A stretch of DNA of 64,000 bases from Kyrpidia tusciae DSM 2912 (GTDB taxonomy: Bacteria > Bacillota > Bacilli > Kyrpidiales > Kyrpidiaceae), in assembly GCF_000092905.1 (NCBI RefSeq), contig NC_014098.1, positions 124,001-188,000 of the forward strand, in the 5' to 3' direction. The position numbers and the translations under genes were made by a program. Positions 29,185 to 42,556 of the stretch are shown piece after piece; position 1 is the stretch's first letter, and each line of letters starts with the position of its first letter. The notes under the pieces were generated by a model. It saw only the letters and a list, made by a program, of their open reading frames with translations. It did no database searches and had not been told where the DNA came from.

Positions 29185-29274
29185 TTTGACTGTTGGGCAC
29201 TTGCTGCGATGAAGCAAAAGGTTGCCGATGTGCCGGGCCATATGGGCACCAATCGGGGAATTTTTGCGGAGTAG

Positions 29275-29619
<345 letters not shown>

Positions 29620-29649
29620 CGAACTCCGCAAGGTCGAGGAGGTGGAATC

Positions 29650-30282
29650 ATGAAAGGTATCTTGGGACGGAAACTCGGCATGACCCAGGTGTTCCGGGAG
29701 GATGGACGCGTGGTCCCGGTGACCGTCATCGAAGCGGGTCCGTGCATTGTCCTGCAAAAGAAAACCGTGGAAACCGACGGGTATGTAGCGATCCAGTTGG
29801 GGTTTGCCGACAAAAAGGGCCGGCGGGCAAACCGGCCGGAGACTGGCCACGCAGCCAAGTCCGGGGCGACTCCGAAGAAATATATTCGCGAGATCCGCAA
29901 CGTCGATATCGCGAAATATGAAGTGGGGCAGGAATTGCGGGCGGACGTTTTCGCTCCGGGGGAACTGGTGGACGTCACCGGGACCTCCAAAGGTAAAGGC
30001 TACGCGGGCACGATCAAGCGCCACAATCAGGCGCGCGGCCCCATGGCCCACGGCTCAAAATATCACCGGGGCGTGGGTTCCCTGGGCTCCATCGCGCCCA
30101 ACCGGGTGTTTAAGGGCCAGACCCTGCCCGGCCGAATGGGCGGAGAGCGGGTGACCGTTCAAAACCTGGAAGTGATCCAGGCCGATCCCGAGCGCAACCT
30201 GCTCCTTGTAAAAGGTGCGGTACCGGGCCCCCGGAACAGTTATGTGATCGTGAAATCGGCGGTCAAAGCAGCGGTGAAGTGA
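29650..30282 (+). CDS. rplC: Ribosomal protein L3
   Basis: The 210-residue protein has the family start [15 protein letters not shown] and the extended loop near [18 protein letters not shown] that reaches the peptidyl-transferase region. ATG 29650 follows GAGGAGGTGG. Its length is normal. Confidence 0.98.
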   Translation: MKGILGRKLGMTQVFREDGRVVPVTVIEAGPCIVLQKKTVETDGYVAIQLGFADKKGRRANRPETGHAAKSGATPKKYIREIRNVDIAKYEVGQELRADVFAPGELVDVTGTSKGKGYAGTIKRHNQARGPMAHGSKYHRGVGSLGSIAPNRVFKGQTLPGRMGGERVTVQNLEVIQADPERNLLLVKGAVPGPRNSYVIVKSAVKAAVK

Positions 30283-30308
30283 CTACACCCGGAAAGGAGG
30301 AAAGCCCA

Positions 30309-30932
30309 GTGCCAAAAGTTGCGGTATACAATGCGGCGGGAGAGCAGGTCGGCGAACTTGAGTTATCGGAAAAAGTGTTTGGAGTGGACGTCAAGCCGGC
30401 AGTGCTTCACCAGGCGGTGGTGGCTCAGTTGGCCAACGCGAGACAAGGCACCCGGGCCACCAAGAACCGAGCCCTGGTGCGCGGCGGCGGGCGCAAGCCA
30501 TGGCGCCAAAAAGGGACGGGCCGGGCTCGGCAGGGCAGCATTCGCGCGCCGCAATGGGTGGGGGGCGGCACGGTTTTTGGACCCCAACCCCGGGATTTTT
30601 CAATGCGGCTGCCCAAGAAGCTCCGCCGTCTGGCGATTCGCGGCGCCCTCAGCTCGAAGGTGTCCGAGGGTAGCCTGATCGTCCTGGATTCCCTCCAAAT
30701 CGAGGCTCCGAAAACCAAAGAAATGATCCGCATCCTGTCTAATCTGAAGGTGCCGGGCAAGGCGCTGGTGGTCGGAGAAGGTCTCAACCAGCCCGCACAC
30801 CTGTCAGCCCGGAACATCCCGGGTGTGAAATACCTCCCGGCGACGGATATCAATGTGGTCGATCTTTTACACCACGATCACCTCGTTGTCACGACGGCTG
30901 CTGTAAAGCGGATCGAGGAGGTGTTCGCCTGA
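30309..30932 (+). CDS. rplD: Ribosomal protein L4
   Basis: GTG 30309 after AAAGGAGGAAAG gives 207 residues ([15 protein letters not shown]). The tunnel loop [19 protein letters not shown] is present. L4 lines the exit tunnel and in some bacteria autoregulates the S10 operon. The stop overlaps the start of rplW as TGATG. Confidence 0.97.
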   Translation: MPKVAVYNAAGEQVGELELSEKVFGVDVKPAVLHQAVVAQLANARQGTRATKNRALVRGGGRKPWRQKGTGRARQGSIRAPQWVGGGTVFGPQPRDFSMRLPKKLRRLAIRGALSSKVSEGSLIVLDSLQIEAPKTKEMIRILSNLKVPGKALVVGEGLNQPAHLSARNIPGVKYLPATDINVVDLLHHDHLVVTTAAVKRIEEVFA

Positions 30933-31222
30933 TGAAAAGCCCCTATGACATCATCCTTCGACCCGTGGTCACCGAGGAAAGTACCGACCAGATGGCATTG
31001 CGAAAATATACCTTTTTTGTGGACCCGCGGGCGAACAAAGTGGAGATCAAAAAAGCGGTAGAAGCGATCTTCGACGTGAAGGTCGCGAAGGTCAACACGA
31101 TCCGCGTACCCGGCAAAAAGAAACGGTACGGGCGGCACACCGGTTATACGGCAGAACGGAAGAAGGCCGTGGTCACGTTGACCCAGGACTCGAAGGAGAT
31201 CAAGATCTTTGACGGAGCGTGA
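30932..31222 (+). CDS. rplW: Ribosomal protein L23
   Basis: The 96-residue protein begins [16 protein letters not shown] and contains [16 protein letters not shown] 30932 overlaps the rplD stop by one base. L23 sits at the tunnel exit and docks trigger factor and SRP. Confidence 0.98.
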   Translation: MKSPYDIILRPVVTEESTDQMALRKYTFFVDPRANKVEIKKAVEAIFDVKVAKVNTIRVPGKKKRYGRHTGYTAERKKAVVTLTQDSKEIKIFDGA

Positions 31223-31253
31223 TCCGATCCCCACAGAAAAGGAGGGAGTCTAG

Positions 31254-32084
31254 ATGCCGATTAAAAAGTTCAAACCGACCTCTGCCGGCCGGCGATTCAT
31301 GACGGTGTCGACCTTTGACGAAATTACCACCGACGAACCGGAACGGTCGTTGCTCGCTCCCCTGAAAAAACACGCAGGTCGCAACAACCAAGGCAGGCTG
31401 ACCGTTCGTCATCGGGGCGGGGGCACAAAGCGAAAATATCGCATCATTGATTTTAAACGCGACAAGGATGGCATTCCCGGACGCGTTGCTTCGATTGAAT
31501 ACGATCCAAACCGATCTGCCAATATTGCTCTCATCCATTATGCGGATGGGGAGAAGCGGTACATTCTCGCTCCTCACGGCTTGTCCGTGGGAGACACGAT
31601 CCACTCCGGGCCGCAGGCGGACATCAAAGTGGGGAATGCGTTGCCATTGGCGAACATCCCGGTGGGCACCATTATCCACAACATCGAGTTAAAACCGGGG
31701 GCTGGCGGTCAGTTGGTGAGGGCTGCAGGCACCGAGGCCCAGCTGCTGGCAAAAGAAGGAGCGTACGCCCATGTTCGGCTGGCCTCCGGAGAAGTGCGGT
31801 TGATCCGATTGGAGTGCCGGGCGACAATCGGCCAAGTCGGCAACCTCGATCACGAAAATGTGAGCATCGGCAAAGCCGGGCGATCCCGATGGATGGGTAA
31901 ACGGCCGACGGTCCGGGGTGTCGTCATGAATCCCGTGGACCACCCCCACGGTGGCGGTGAAGGGCGATCTCCCATCGGCCGCAAAGCGCCGGTTAGCCCT
32001 TGGGGTAAACCCACTCTCGGCAAAAAAACTCGCAAGAAGAACAAGCCAAGCGATCAGTACATTGTCCGGCCTCGTAAGAAATGA
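31254..32084 (+). CDS. rplB: Ribosomal protein L2
   Basis: The 276-residue protein ends with the conserved [19 protein letters not shown] region containing the functionally important histidine near the peptidyl-transferase centre. ATG 31254 follows AAAGGAGGGAG. It is a typical full-length L2. Confidence 0.98.
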   Translation: MPIKKFKPTSAGRRFMTVSTFDEITTDEPERSLLAPLKKHAGRNNQGRLTVRHRGGGTKRKYRIIDFKRDKDGIPGRVASIEYDPNRSANIALIHYADGEKRYILAPHGLSVGDTIHSGPQADIKVGNALPLANIPVGTIIHNIELKPGAGGQLVRAAGTEAQLLAKEGAYAHVRLASGEVRLIRLECRATIGQVGNLDHENVSIGKAGRSRWMGKRPTVRGVVMNPVDHPHGGGEGRSPIGRKAPVSPWGKPTLGKKTRKKNKPSDQYIVRPRKK

Positions 32085-32126
32085 GGTCGTCGGATCAATC
32101 GGGTCAATAGGAAAGGAGGCGGAAGG

Positions 32127-32408
32127 ATGGGGCGGTCCTTAAAGAAAGGTCCCTTTTGCGACGCGTATCTCCTGAAGAAGATCGAGGAGATGAACGCGAA
32201 AGGGGAGAAGAAGGTCATCAAAACCTGGTCCCGGAGGTCGACCATTTTTCCACAATTCGTAGGCCACACCCTCGCGGTGCACGACGGCCGCAAGCATGTG
32301 CCCGTGTACATTACCGAGGACATGGTCGGCCATAAGCTGGGAGAATTTGCGCCGACCAGGACGTACAAGGGACATGCAGGAGACGAAAAGTCGTCCCGCA
32401 GTCGGTAA
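32127..32408 (+). CDS. rpsS: Ribosomal protein S19
   Basis: The 93-residue protein opens [18 protein letters not shown] and includes the [19 protein letters not shown] signature. ATG 32127 follows AAAGGAGGCGG. Confidence 0.98.
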   Translation: MGRSLKKGPFCDAYLLKKIEEMNAKGEKKVIKTWSRRSTIFPQFVGHTLAVHDGRKHVPVYITEDMVGHKLGEFAPTRTYKGHAGDEKSSRSR

Positions 32409-32436
32409 CCCGGGATGACGGAAGGAGGGGAAGAGG

Positions 32437-32778
32437 ATGGAAGCGACAGCAGTGGCGAGGTATATTCGCATCTCGCCGCGCAAAGCCCGCCTCGTTGTGG
32501 ATCTGATCCGTGGGAAGTCGGTGGGTGAAGCGCTGGCAATTCTGAAGCACACCCCCAAGGCGGCCTCGCCGGTGGTGGAAAAAGTGCTCCGCTCCGCTGT
32601 GGCTAATGCCGAACACAATTACGATATGGACGTCGAGCGGCTCTATATCAGTAAAATCTGCGTCGATCCAGGCCCCACGTTAAAGCGGTTTCAGCCGCAC
32701 GCTCAAGGCCGCGCTTTTCCGATTCACAAGCGCACGAGCCACATCACAGTGGTCGTCAGTGAGAAAAAGGAGGGATAG
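32437..32778 (+). CDS. rplV: Ribosomal protein L22
   Basis: The 113-residue protein has the [19 protein letters not shown] start region and the C-terminal tunnel hairpin ([17 protein letters not shown]). ATG 32437 follows GAAGGAGGGGAAG. No insertion or deletion in the macrolide-related loop is evident. Confidence 0.98.
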   Translation: MEATAVARYIRISPRKARLVVDLIRGKSVGEALAILKHTPKAASPVVEKVLRSAVANAEHNYDMDVERLYISKICVDPGPTLKRFQPHAQGRAFPIHKRTSHITVVVSEKKEG

Positions 32779-32784
32779 AACTGC

Positions 32785-33465
32785 ATGGGGCAAAAGGTGA
32801 GTCCGGTCGGGCTGCGCATTGGAATCATTCGTGACTGGGAATCGAAATGGTACGCCGGCAAGAAGGAATACGGGAAGCTCCTTCTCGAAGACGTAAAGAT
32901 TCGCGACTATATTTTTAAGCGATTGAAAGATGCCGCGGTCTCCGCGGTGGAGATCGAGCGGGCGGCCAACCGCGTGAACATCACTGTTCACACGGCGAAG
33001 CCCGGGATGGTGATCGGCAAAGGCGGTACCGAGGTCGAAGCTCTGCGGGCGGCGTTGGCGCACATGACCGGAAAACGGGTACACATCAATATCGCTGAAG
33101 TGAAAAACCCGGAGTTGTCCGCCAAGCTCGTCGCAGAGAACGTGGCTTCCCAATTGGAACGACGCGTGGCGTTCCGTCGGGCCATGAAGCAGGCGATCCA
33201 GCGCACGATGCGAGCCGGGGCGAAGGGTGTGAAAATCCAGGTCTCCGGGCGGCTGGCCGGAGCGGAGATCGCCCGTACTGAAGGCTATTCTGAAGGGACG
33301 GTTCCTCTTCACACTCTGCGCGCCGATATCGATTATGCGCTGGCCGAGGCCCACACCACGTATGGGCGAATTGGTGTAAAGGTGTGGATTTATCGCGGGG
33401 AGATTCTTCCGGTTAAAGGGGATCGGAACGCGGAGAAGTCGAGCGGAGAGGAAGGGGGCAAGTAG
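32785..33465 (+). CDS. rpsC: Ribosomal protein S3
   Basis: The 226-residue protein has a KH domain ([16 protein letters not shown]) and the C-terminal S3 signature ([13 protein letters not shown]). It lies at the mRNA entry channel. ATG 32785 follows AAAAGGAGGGA, only 6 bp after rplV. Confidence 0.98.
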   Translation: MGQKVSPVGLRIGIIRDWESKWYAGKKEYGKLLLEDVKIRDYIFKRLKDAAVSAVEIERAANRVNITVHTAKPGMVIGKGGTEVEALRAALAHMTGKRVHINIAEVKNPELSAKLVAENVASQLERRVAFRRAMKQAIQRTMRAGAKGVKIQVSGRLAGAEIARTEGYSEGTVPLHTLRADIDYALAEAHTTYGRIGVKVWIYRGEILPVKGDRNAEKSSGEEGGK

Positions 33466-33467
33466 AG

Positions 33468-33902
33468 ATGCTGATGCCCAAACGCGTCAAACATCGGAAA
33501 GAGCACCGCGGGCGCCTGAAAGGCCGATCGAAGGGCGGCAACGAGATTGCCTTTGGCGAATACGGCCTTCAGGCTTTGGAACCTGCGTGGATCACCAACC
33601 GGCAGATCGAGGCGGCGCGAATTGCCATGACCCGTTATATCCGCCGGGGCGGAAAAGTATGGATCAAGATCTTCCCGGCCAAGCCCGTGACGAAAAAGCC
33701 GGCGGAGACCCGTATGGGAAGCGGAAAAGGATCCCCGGAGCAGTGGGTTGCCGTGGTGAAGCCTGGGCGCATCCTATTTGAGCTGGCAGGCGTTCCGGAA
33801 GAAGTGGCGAAGGAAGCGATGCGCCTCGCTTCTCACAAGCTCCCCATCAAGACGAAGTTTGTGACCAGGGGTGAGATGGGTGGTGACAGCCATGAAGCCT
33901 AA
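33468..33902 (+). CDS. rplP: Ribosomal protein L16
   Basis: ATG 33468, two bases after the rpsC stop, gives 144 residues ([15 protein letters not shown]), matching the usual MLxPKR start. The [19 protein letters not shown] segment is typical. The last 11 bases overlap rpmC. Confidence 0.98.
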   Translation: MLMPKRVKHRKEHRGRLKGRSKGGNEIAFGEYGLQALEPAWITNRQIEAARIAMTRYIRRGGKVWIKIFPAKPVTKKPAETRMGSGKGSPEQWVAVVKPGRILFELAGVPEEVAKEAMRLASHKLPIKTKFVTRGEMGGDSHEA

Positions 33903-34089
33903 GGACTTGCGGCACCTCAGCGATGATGAAATTCAGGATAAGGTCAATGACCTCAAAGAGGAACTGTTCAACCTGCGGTTTCAATTGGCCACGGGACAAC
34001 TCGACAATCCCATGCGGATTCGGCAGGTAAAAAAGGACATTGCCCGGGCGAAGACGATCCTTCGGGAAAGGGAACTCGGAATTCGCTGA
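33892..34089 (+). CDS. rpmC: Ribosomal protein L29
   Basis: ATG 33892, inside the rplP end, gives 65 residues ([17 protein letters not shown], then [15 protein letters not shown]). The long open frame upstream is not part of the family. L29 lies at the tunnel exit next to L23. Confidence 0.97.
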   Translation: MKPKDLRHLSDDEIQDKVNDLKEELFNLRFQLATGQLDNPMRIRQVKKDIARAKTILRERELGIR

Positions 34090-34108
34090 GGCGGAAAGGG
34101 GGAGCACG

Positions 34109-34375
34109 GTGAGCGAAGAGCGGAATCAGCGCAAGACACGGATTGGCAGGGTCGTCAGCGATAAGATGGATAAAACCATTGTCGTGGCGGTGGTCCAGAG
34201 CGTGACCCACCCACTGTACGGGAAAACCGTAAAGCGGACGACCAAGTTTAAGGCGCACGATGAGAATAACGAGGCCAGGGTCGGGGACACGGTCAAGATT
34301 ATGGAGACACGGCCCCTTTCCAAGGAGAAGCGTTGGCGCCTCGTGGAGATTTTGGAGCGGGCAGAAGTCCTGTAA
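34109..34375 (+). CDS. rpsQ: Ribosomal protein S17
   Basis: GTG 34109 after GGAAAGGGGGAG gives 88 residues. The signature [18 protein letters not shown] near the N-terminus and [19 protein letters not shown] at the C-terminus are present. The frame extends upstream without a ribosome site. Confidence 0.97.
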   Translation: MSEERNQRKTRIGRVVSDKMDKTIVVAVVQSVTHPLYGKTVKRTTKFKAHDENNEARVGDTVKIMETRPLSKEKRWRLVEILERAEVL

Positions 34376-34402
34376 TTCTCGCTTGGGAAAGGAGGGGGTA
34401 CG

Positions 34403-34771
34403 ATGATTCAGCCGCAAACCAGACTGGTGGTGGCCGACAATTCCGGGGCCAAGGAGATCATGTGTTTCCGGGTTCTGGGCGGATCAAACAGGAAGACGGC
34501 GAACATCGGCGATATCATTGTCGCCTCGGTGAAAAGCGCAACACCCGGCGGCGTTGTCAAAAAAGGGGATGTGGTCAAGGCGGTGGTCGTGCGATCCCGA
34601 CGGGGAGTGCGACGGGCGGACGGCAGTTATATCCGCTTTGACGAAAACGCAGCAGTGATCATTCGAGAAGACAAAAGTCCGCGGGGCACGCGGATTTTTG
34701 GGCCGGTGGCCCGAGAACTCCGAGATCGGGATTTCATGAAGATCATTTCACTGGCTCCCGAAGTGTTGTAA
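34403..34771 (+). CDS. rplN: Ribosomal protein L14
   Basis: The 122-residue protein starts [18 protein letters not shown], the universal L14 start, at ATG 34403 after AAAGGAGGGGG. The length is canonical. Confidence 0.98.
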   Translation: MIQPQTRLVVADNSGAKEIMCFRVLGGSNRKTANIGDIIVASVKSATPGGVVKKGDVVKAVVVRSRRGVRRADGSYIRFDENAAVIIREDKSPRGTRIFGPVARELRDRDFMKIISLAPEVL

Positions 34772-34837
34772 CAAGAGCCTTGCTCGACCAGGGTATCGAC
34801 CCCGGACCGGGAAGGAACGAGGAGGTGTGGTGGCGGG

Positions 34838-35167
34838 ATGTCCCAAACCAAGATGCGGATCAAAAAGGGCGACATGGTGGCGGTGATCGCCGGCAAGGAC
34901 AAAGGGAAAAAGGGCCGCGTGCTGGCGGCTTATCCGAAAAAGCAGAGGGTGCTTGTGGAAGGTGTGAACATGGTCAAGCGCCATATGAAGCCAAATCCCA
35001 CTTATCCCCAGGGAGGCATCATCTCCAAGGAAGCCCCCCTTCACGTTTCAAACGTGATGATCGTGGACCCGAAAACCGGTGAACCGACTCGGGTGGGGAT
35101 GAAGATTCTTGCGGATGGCAAAAAGGTCCGGTACGCGAAGAAGTCCGGTGAAATCTTAGATAAGTGA
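34838..35167 (+). CDS. rplX: Ribosomal protein L24
   Basis: The 109-residue protein contains the KOW motif ([21 protein letters not shown]) and the [10 protein letters not shown] segment. ATG 34838 is 11 bases after GAGGAGGTG. L24 is an early assembly protein of the 50S subunit. Confidence 0.97.
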   Translation: MSQTKMRIKKGDMVAVIAGKDKGKKGRVLAAYPKKQRVLVEGVNMVKRHMKPNPTYPQGGIISKEAPLHVSNVMIVDPKTGEPTRVGMKILADGKKVRYAKKSGEILDK

Positions 35168-35189
35168 TCGGCGAAAGGAGGGTGTACGT

Positions 35190-35735
35190 GTGGCGCCCCG
35201 ATTGTTAGAGCGGTACAAGCGGGATGTGATTCCCGCCCTCATGCAGAGATTCGGCTACAGGAACGTGATGCAGGTTCCGAAGGTTGAGAAGGTGGTCCTC
35301 AACATCGGACTTGGGGAGGCGGTTCAGAACCCGAAGGCTCTCGATGCGGCGGTTGATGATTTGACGGCGATCTCCGGCCAGAAACCCGTGGTCACCTGGG
35401 CTCGCAAGTCCGTGGCCAGCTTCAAGCTGCGGACGGGAATGCCCATCGGAGTCAAGGTCACTTTGCGCGGAGAGCGGATGTATTATTTTCTGGATAAGCT
35501 GTTCAACGTCGCGTTGCCGCGGGTTCGAGACTTCCGCGGCGTGTCGCCCAGGGGTTTTGACGGGCGCGGAAACTATAGTCTAGGACTTCGGGAACAACTG
35601 ATTTTCCCGGAGATCGATTACGATAAAATCGACAAAGTTCGCGGCCTGGAGGTCATCATCGTAACCACAGCGGACAGCGATGAAGAGGCCCGGGAGCTGT
35701 TGGCGCAGTTGGGTATGCCCTTTCGGGCGAGCTGA
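35190..35735 (+). CDS. rplE: Ribosomal protein L5
   Basis: The 181-residue protein starts at GTG 35190 after AAAGGAGGGTG. The [16 protein letters not shown] segment and the [12 protein letters not shown]-like region ([16 protein letters not shown]) are typical. It binds 5S rRNA in the central protuberance. Confidence 0.98.
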   Translation: MAPRLLERYKRDVIPALMQRFGYRNVMQVPKVEKVVLNIGLGEAVQNPKALDAAVDDLTAISGQKPVVTWARKSVASFKLRTGMPIGVKVTLRGERMYYFLDKLFNVALPRVRDFRGVSPRGFDGRGNYSLGLREQLIFPEIDYDKIDKVRGLEVIIVTTADSDEEARELLAQLGMPFRAS

Positions 35736-35764
35736 TCCACCGATACCAGGGGGAGGTGTGCTGC

Positions 35765-35950
35765 GTGGCGAAAAAATCGATGATCGTGAAGGCGCAGCGC
35801 AAGCCGAAGTTCAAGACTCGGGCGTACACCCGCTGCCAGCTGTGTGGCCGTCCGCACGCGGTCTTGCGCAAATTTGGCGTCTGCCGGATCTGCTTCCGGG
35901 AACTCGCCTATCAAGGGCGGTTGCCGGGGGTCAAGAAGGCAAGTTGGTGA
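35765..35950 (+). CDS. rpsN: Ribosomal protein S14, zinc-binding form
   Basis: GTG 35765 after GGGGGAGGTG gives 61 residues. It is the short type Z S14 with two CxxC pairs (CQLC and CRIC). No zinc-independent paralogue is present in the window. It sits between rplE and rpsH as usual. Confidence 0.96.
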   Translation: MAKKSMIVKAQRKPKFKTRAYTRCQLCGRPHAVLRKFGVCRICFRELAYQGRLPGVKKASW

Positions 35951-35997
35951 GGGAAAAGTTTTGACCGTTGACGGGTTCAGGAGGGAGGGTAATTGCC

Positions 35998-36396
35998 ATG
36001 GTGATGACCGATCCGATCGCCGATATGTTGACGCGCATCCGTAACGCCAACCTGGTCGGGCATGAGAAGGTCGAGATTCCGGCGTCCAACGTGAAGCGTG
36101 CCATCGCGAACATCCTAAAAGAAGAAGGGTTCATCCGGGACGCTGAATTTATCCCCGACAACAAACAGGGCATGATTCGGGTGTTCCTCAAGTACGGGCC
36201 GAACAATGAGCGGGTGATCACCGGACTGAAGCGGATCAGCAAACCCGGCCGCCGTGTGTACGTGAAGAATGACGGCGTGCCCAGGGTTTTGGGCGGACTG
36301 GGCTTGGCTATTCTATCGACGTCCCGGGGGATTATGACCGATAAAGATGCGCGGCGAAACGGTGTGGGCGGCGAAGTCATTTGCTACGTGTGGTGA
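35998..36396 (+). CDS. rpsH: Ribosomal protein S8
   Basis: ATG 35998 after AGGAGGGAGGG gives 132 residues ([18 protein letters not shown]). The C-terminal [20 protein letters not shown] signature is intact. S8 is a regulator of the spc operon in E. coli. Confidence 0.98.
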   Translation: MVMTDPIADMLTRIRNANLVGHEKVEIPASNVKRAIANILKEEGFIRDAEFIPDNKQGMIRVFLKYGPNNERVITGLKRISKPGRRVYVKNDGVPRVLGGLGLAILSTSRGIMTDKDARRNGVGGEVICYVW

Positions 36397-36426
36397 ATAC
36401 GAGGGCGGGAACGGAGGTGAAGGAGC

Positions 36427-36966
36427 TTGTCTCGGATTGGAAGAAAACCCATTGAAATTCCGGCCGGCGTGGAGGTGTCCATCGAGGGGCAGACGGTGAC
36501 CGTCAAGGGACCGAAGGGCACTCTGACCCGGAATATCCACAAAGATATGGTCGTCACCATCGAGGGCAACCAGGTTGTGGTGACCCGGCCCACTGACGAG
36601 AAGCTGCACAAAAGTTTGCACGGGACCACCCGCAGCATCATCGCCAACATGGTGGAGGGCGTAACGAAAGGCTTCCAGAAAAACCTCGAACTTGTGGGCG
36701 TGGGCTATCGGGCAGTGAAATCCGGCAATAAGGTCACCCTGTCTTTGGGCTTCTCACACCCCGTCGAATTGGTGCCCGATGCCGGCATCGAAATCGATGT
36801 CCCGGCTCCCAACAAACTGGTGGTGAGCGGCATCGACAAGGAGCAGGTTGGCACGGTGGCGGCGTCCATCCGGCGAATTCGAGAGCCTGAACCGTATAAG
36901 GGCAAGGGCATTAAATACGAAAACGAAAAGATTCGGCGCAAAGTGGGTAAGACCGGAAAGAAGTGA
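36427..36966 (+). CDS. rplF: Ribosomal protein L6
   Basis: The 179-residue protein starts at TTG 36427 after [29 protein letters not shown] and the C-terminal [14 protein letters not shown] signature identify it. Confidence 0.98.
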   Translation: MSRIGRKPIEIPAGVEVSIEGQTVTVKGPKGTLTRNIHKDMVVTIEGNQVVVTRPTDEKLHKSLHGTTRSIIANMVEGVTKGFQKNLELVGVGYRAVKSGNKVTLSLGFSHPVELVPDAGIEIDVPAPNKLVVSGIDKEQVGTVAASIRRIREPEPYKGKGIKYENEKIRRKVGKTGKK

Positions 36967-37019
36967 TGGCCGTGTGAAGGCTGCAGACGCCATTTGGTCT
37001 GAGAAGGGAGGTTATAATC

Positions 37020-37388
37020 ATGGCGGCGAGTGTGAGTCGGAAAGAAGCGCGCCATCGGCGCCATCTGCGGGTGCGTAAGAAAGTGTTCGGCACCCCCGAC
37101 CGGCCGCGGCTAAACGTGTTTCGCTCGGCGAGGCACATTTACGCCCAGGTGATCGACGATACCAAAGGCCATACCTATGTGGCGGCGTCCACCCTGGACC
37201 CGGAATTGCGGGGGCAGATCGGCTATGGAGGCAATGTGGAGGCGGCCCGTAAGGTGGGAGAGTTGGTGGCGAAGCGGGCGCTGGAGAAGGGGATCTCGAA
37301 GGTTGTCTTCGACCGCGGCGGGTATTTGTACCACGGCCGGGTGCGGGCACTGGCGGATGCCGCGCGGGAGGCGGGCCTGGAATTCTAA
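37020..37388 (+). CDS. rplR: Ribosomal protein L18
   Basis: The 122-residue protein has the basic N-terminus ([21 protein letters not shown]) and the C-terminal [20 protein letters not shown] segment. ATG 37020 follows GAAGGGAGG. L18 binds 5S rRNA. Confidence 0.98.
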   Translation: MAASVSRKEARHRRHLRVRKKVFGTPDRPRLNVFRSARHIYAQVIDDTKGHTYVAASTLDPELRGQIGYGGNVEAARKVGELVAKRALEKGISKVVFDRGGYLYHGRVRALADAAREAGLEF

Positions 37389-37412
37389 TTGACAGGCGAA
37401 GGAGGGGAAGAC

Positions 37413-37910
37413 ATGCGCGTTGATCCAAACCAGTTGGAACTGACGGAAAAAGTTGTGGCGATCAACCGGGTGGCCAAAGTGGTTAAAGGTGGGCGCCGAT
37501 TCAGTTTTAGCGCTGTTGTCGTCGTCGGAGACGGCAACGGATGGGTGGGGGCCGGTTTGGGAAAGGCCGGAGAAGTGCCGGACGCTATCCGCAAAGGGAT
37601 CGAAGATGCAAAAAAGAACCTGTTTCACGTCCCGCTTCGGGGGACCACTCTCCCCCATGAAGTGGTGGGCCATTTTGGCGCAGGAAAAGTTTTGTTGAAG
37701 CCGGCTTCCCCGGGTACCGGCGTCATTGCCGGGGGTCCGGTGCGGGCGGTGCTGGAATTGGCCGGTGTGAAGGATATCCTGACCAAATCCTTGGGTTCCA
37801 ACAATCCTTTGAACATGGTGAATGCCACCATCACCGGGCTCAAACAATTGAAGCGACCGGAAGAAGTGGCCCGGCTGCGCGGCAAAACGCTTCAGGAAAT
37901 CCTGGGATAG
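37413..37910 (+). CDS. rpsE: Ribosomal protein S5
   Basis: ATG 37413 after GAAGGAGGGGAAG gives 165 residues. The double-stranded RNA-binding region ([19 protein letters not shown]) and the ribosomal S5 C-terminal domain are complete. The spectinomycin-related loop appears normal. Confidence 0.98.
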   Translation: MRVDPNQLELTEKVVAINRVAKVVKGGRRFSFSAVVVVGDGNGWVGAGLGKAGEVPDAIRKGIEDAKKNLFHVPLRGTTLPHEVVGHFGAGKVLLKPASPGTGVIAGGPVRAVLELAGVKDILTKSLGSNNPLNMVNATITGLKQLKRPEEVARLRGKTLQEILG

Positions 37911-37922
37911 GGGGGAGAGATC

Positions 37923-38108
37923 GTGGCGAGACTGGCCATTACCCTGGTCCGGAGCACCATCGGCCGACCAGAAGATCAACGGGCGACGGTCCGTAGTCTC
38001 GGTCTTCGTAAAATCCGGGACACTGTGGTGCACGAGGACACCCCGACGATTCGCGGGATGGTGAAAAAGATCGACCATTTGGTGCGGGTCGAGGAAGTGG
38101 CCGAGTGA
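37923..38108 (+). CDS. rpmD: Ribosomal protein L30
   Basis: The 61-residue protein starts at GTG 37923 after [30 protein letters not shown] is the family signature. Confidence 0.97.
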   Translation: MARLAITLVRSTIGRPEDQRATVRSLGLRKIRDTVVHEDTPTIRGMVKKIDHLVRVEEVAE

Positions 38109-38136
38109 TCAAAAGCACGCAGAGGGGGTGGAACGA

Positions 38137-38580
38137 TTGAAGCTGCACGATCTCAAGCCGGCGCCTGGTTCGAAAAAGGCGCCCAAACGGGTGGGCAGGG
38201 GAATCGGATCGGGCCTCGGAAAGACGGCCGGCCGCGGCACGAAGGGGCAGAAAGCGCGCTCGGGCGGCGGCGTTCGCCCGGGGTTCGAAGGCGGCCAGAC
38301 GCCCTTGTACCGCCGGCTGCCGAAGCGAGGGTTCAGCAACGCCCCGTTCAAAAGAAACTGGGCTGAGGTGAACGTCGGCAAGTTGAATCGTTTTGCACCG
38401 GGAACCGTGGTCACCCTGGAGATGCTCCGGGAGGCGGGCCTGGTCAAAGGGGCAAAGGACGGGGTGAAGATTCTCGGGCAGGGGGATCTGGAAGTCAGTA
38501 TCACGGTTAAGGCGAACGGATTCTCCAAGTCGGCCATGGAAAAAATCCAGGCGGCCGGCGGCACCGCTGAGGTGATTTAA
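38137..38580 (+). CDS. rplO: Ribosomal protein L15
   Basis: TTG 38137, seven bases after AGAGGGGGT, is chosen over GTG 38128 because it gives the usual MKLHDLKP start; 147 residues. The glycine-rich [20 protein letters not shown] and [18 protein letters not shown] regions are present. Confidence 0.97.
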   Translation: MKLHDLKPAPGSKKAPKRVGRGIGSGLGKTAGRGTKGQKARSGGGVRPGFEGGQTPLYRRLPKRGFSNAPFKRNWAEVNVGKLNRFAPGTVVTLEMLREAGLVKGAKDGVKILGQGDLEVSITVKANGFSKSAMEKIQAAGGTAEVI

Positions 38581-38581
38581 C

Positions 38582-39868
38582 ATGTTCCAAACCATCGCGG
38601 GCATGTGGAAGGCCCGGGATCTCAGGAATCGGGTGCTGTTTACCCTCGGCATTCTCGCTGTATTTCGAATCGGGTCGTTCATCCCCGTGCCGAGCGTAAA
38701 CGCCACGGTTCTCAAACAACTCGGGGAGAACCCCGTGTTTGGATTGTTAAACACCTTTTCAGGCGGTGCTCTGCAGAATTTCTCGCTCTTTGCGATGAGT
38801 ATCACGCCGTATATCACCGCTTCCATCATTGTACAACTGTTGTCGATGGACGTGATTCCGCGATTCGCGGAATGGGCCAAGGAAGGGGAGCACGGAAGGC
38901 GCCGTTTGGCCCAGGTGACGCGCTACTTGACAGTGGTGTTAGGATTGATACAGGCGGTGGGCCTGTCGATTTCGTTCAATCGGACATTGCCGGGTCTGAT
39001 TGTGAACCCCGGGGTCGAAACTTACGCGGTCATCGCGATCACATTGACGGCTGGAACCGCATTTTTGATGTGGCTCGGCGAGCAGATCACGGAAAAGGGG
39101 ATCGGGAACGGCATTTCCATCATTATTTTCGCCGGGATTGTCGCCCGATTGGAAGGGGCCGTCCGGACCGTTTACCAGAGCTGGTTCTACCAACATCCGG
39201 ACCAACTGTTCCTGAACATCGTGAAGGTCGTCCTCATGTTGGTGGGAATCGTGATTGTGGTGATGGCTGTAATTTTTGTCCAGCAGGGCGTGCGCCGGAT
39301 ACCCGTCCAGTATTCCAAGCGGGTGGTGGGACGGCGCATGTACGGGGGGCAAACCACCCACATCCCCCTGCGGGTGAACGCGGCCGGCGTGATTCCGGTG
39401 ATTTTCGCCACCTCCTTGCTCTTGTTCCCGGCGACCATCGCCCAGTTCTTTCGAGGCCATTGGTTTGCCGACTGGGTGATGACGATATTCAGCTATCAAT
39501 CCACCACCTATCTGGTCCTGGAGGTTCTCTTGATCATCGGGTTTACGTTCTTCTATACGTATGTCCAGATCAACCCTCAGCAGCTGGCGGACCAGATGAG
39601 AAAGTACTCCGGCTTCATCCCGGGTATTCGACCGGGTAAAGCCACGGAAGCGTTCATCATCCGAGTGATGAACCGGATCACCTTGGCCGGTGCCCTGTTT
39701 TTGGCGGCGGTGACCGTTTTGCCCATCTTGTTTGGAAATCTCACCGGGCTAAACCTGTATTTTGGGGGAACAGGGCTGTTGATCGTCACCGGGGTGGCTC
39801 TGGAAACGATGAAGCAAATCGAGAGCCAGTTGTTGCAGCGGCATTACCGGGGCTTTATTCGGTCATGA
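38582..39868 (+). CDS. secY: Preprotein translocase subunit SecY
   Basis: SecY forms the protein-conducting channel. The 428-residue protein has ten predicted transmembrane helices. The SecY signatures are present, for example SITPYITASIIVQLL near residue 74 and the cytoplasmic loop ending RRIPVQYSKR. The ATG lies one base after the rplO stop, so the two are tightly coupled. Confidence 0.98.
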   Translation: MFQTIAGMWKARDLRNRVLFTLGILAVFRIGSFIPVPSVNATVLKQLGENPVFGLLNTFSGGALQNFSLFAMSITPYITASIIVQLLSMDVIPRFAEWAKEGEHGRRRLAQVTRYLTVVLGLIQAVGLSISFNRTLPGLIVNPGVETYAVIAITLTAGTAFLMWLGEQITEKGIGNGISIIIFAGIVARLEGAVRTVYQSWFYQHPDQLFLNIVKVVLMLVGIVIVVMAVIFVQQGVRRIPVQYSKRVVGRRMYGGQTTHIPLRVNAAGVIPVIFATSLLLFPATIAQFFRGHWFADWVMTIFSYQSTTYLVLEVLLIIGFTFFYTYVQINPQQLADQMRKYSGFIPGIRPGKATEAFIIRVMNRITLAGALFLAAVTVLPILFGNLTGLNLYFGGTGLLIVTGVALETMKQIESQLLQRHYRGFIRS

Positions 39869-41280
<1,412 letters not shown>

Positions 41281-41297
41281 GCGAGGTGGTGCCGGAG

Positions 41298-41629
41298 ATG
41301 GCGAGAGTGCACTCCACGCCTGAGATCGGCGAAATCGTTGAAGTGCGGCAGGGACGAGAGGCCGGTCGATATATGGTTGTGATCGATCGGTCTGAAGACC
41401 GCTGGGTCTGGCTGGCAGACGGGCAAGGTCGAACGGTGGAGCGACCGAAAAAGAAAAATGTCCTCCATGTCCGGCCTACGGGCAAACGCGCCGGGAAGGT
41501 CCTAGAACGGCTTCATACAATGGGAAAGGTGACCGACGCCGACCTGAGATACAGCCTTCGGATCTTTCACCAAGAACAGTCAAAGGATGCCAGAGAAGAC
41601 GGCGGAGACGCAGAAAGGGGAGTGGATTG

Positions 41630-41630
<1 letters not shown>
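41298..41630 (+). CDS. KOW-domain RNA-binding protein between map and infA
   Basis: ATG 41298, seven bases after GAGGTGGT, gives 110 residues; GTG 41277 is a less likely start. The N-terminal half reads like a KOW/L14e domain ([21 protein letters not shown]). The C-terminal part is charged and without recognisable domains. A similar small KOW protein often lies between map and infA in Bacillota. It is probably ribosome- or RNA-associated, function unknown. The stop overlaps the infA start as TGATG. Confidence 0.8.
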
Positions 41631-42063
<433 letters not shown>

Positions 42064-42152
42064 TTGGAGGCCCGACCTCCGGGCCTTGGTTGTACGAGCC
42101 CAGGATGTGAGGATCTTTCACTGATTCCAATGAACTCGAGGAGGTGGAACCT

Positions 42153-42521
42153 ATGGCACGAATCGCTGGTGTGGATCTTCCGCGAGAAAAACGGGTGGAG
42201 ATCGGCCTGACCTATATTTACGGCATTGGCCGTCCAATGTCGAATCGAATTCTTCGGGAAACAGGGGTGAACCCCGATACCCGAGTCCGGGATCTCACCG
42301 ATGAAGAGGTGGCGCGGCTTCGGGAGTACATCGACAGGAACCTGAAGGTCGAAGGAGACCTTCGCCGGGACGTGGCGATGAACATCAAGCGCCTGACCGA
42401 AATCGGCTGCTACCGCGGGCTGCGGCATCGCCGGGGGTTGCCGGTGCGCGGACAAAGGACGAAAACGAACGCCCGCACACGAAAAGGGCCGCGCCGCACG
42501 GTGGCCGGGAAGAAAAAATAA
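42153..42521 (+). CDS. rpsM: Ribosomal protein S13
   Basis: ATG 42153 after GAGGAGGTGG gives 122 residues ([16 protein letters not shown]). The C-terminal [20 protein letters not shown] signature is intact. Confidence 0.98.
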   Translation: MARIAGVDLPREKRVEIGLTYIYGIGRPMSNRILRETGVNPDTRVRDLTDEEVARLREYIDRNLKVEGDLRRDVAMNIKRLTEIGCYRGLRHRRGLPVRGQRTKTNARTRKGPRRTVAGKKK

Positions 42522-42556
42522 AGTGCACGATCTAGATGAAAGGAGGACGGGACTCT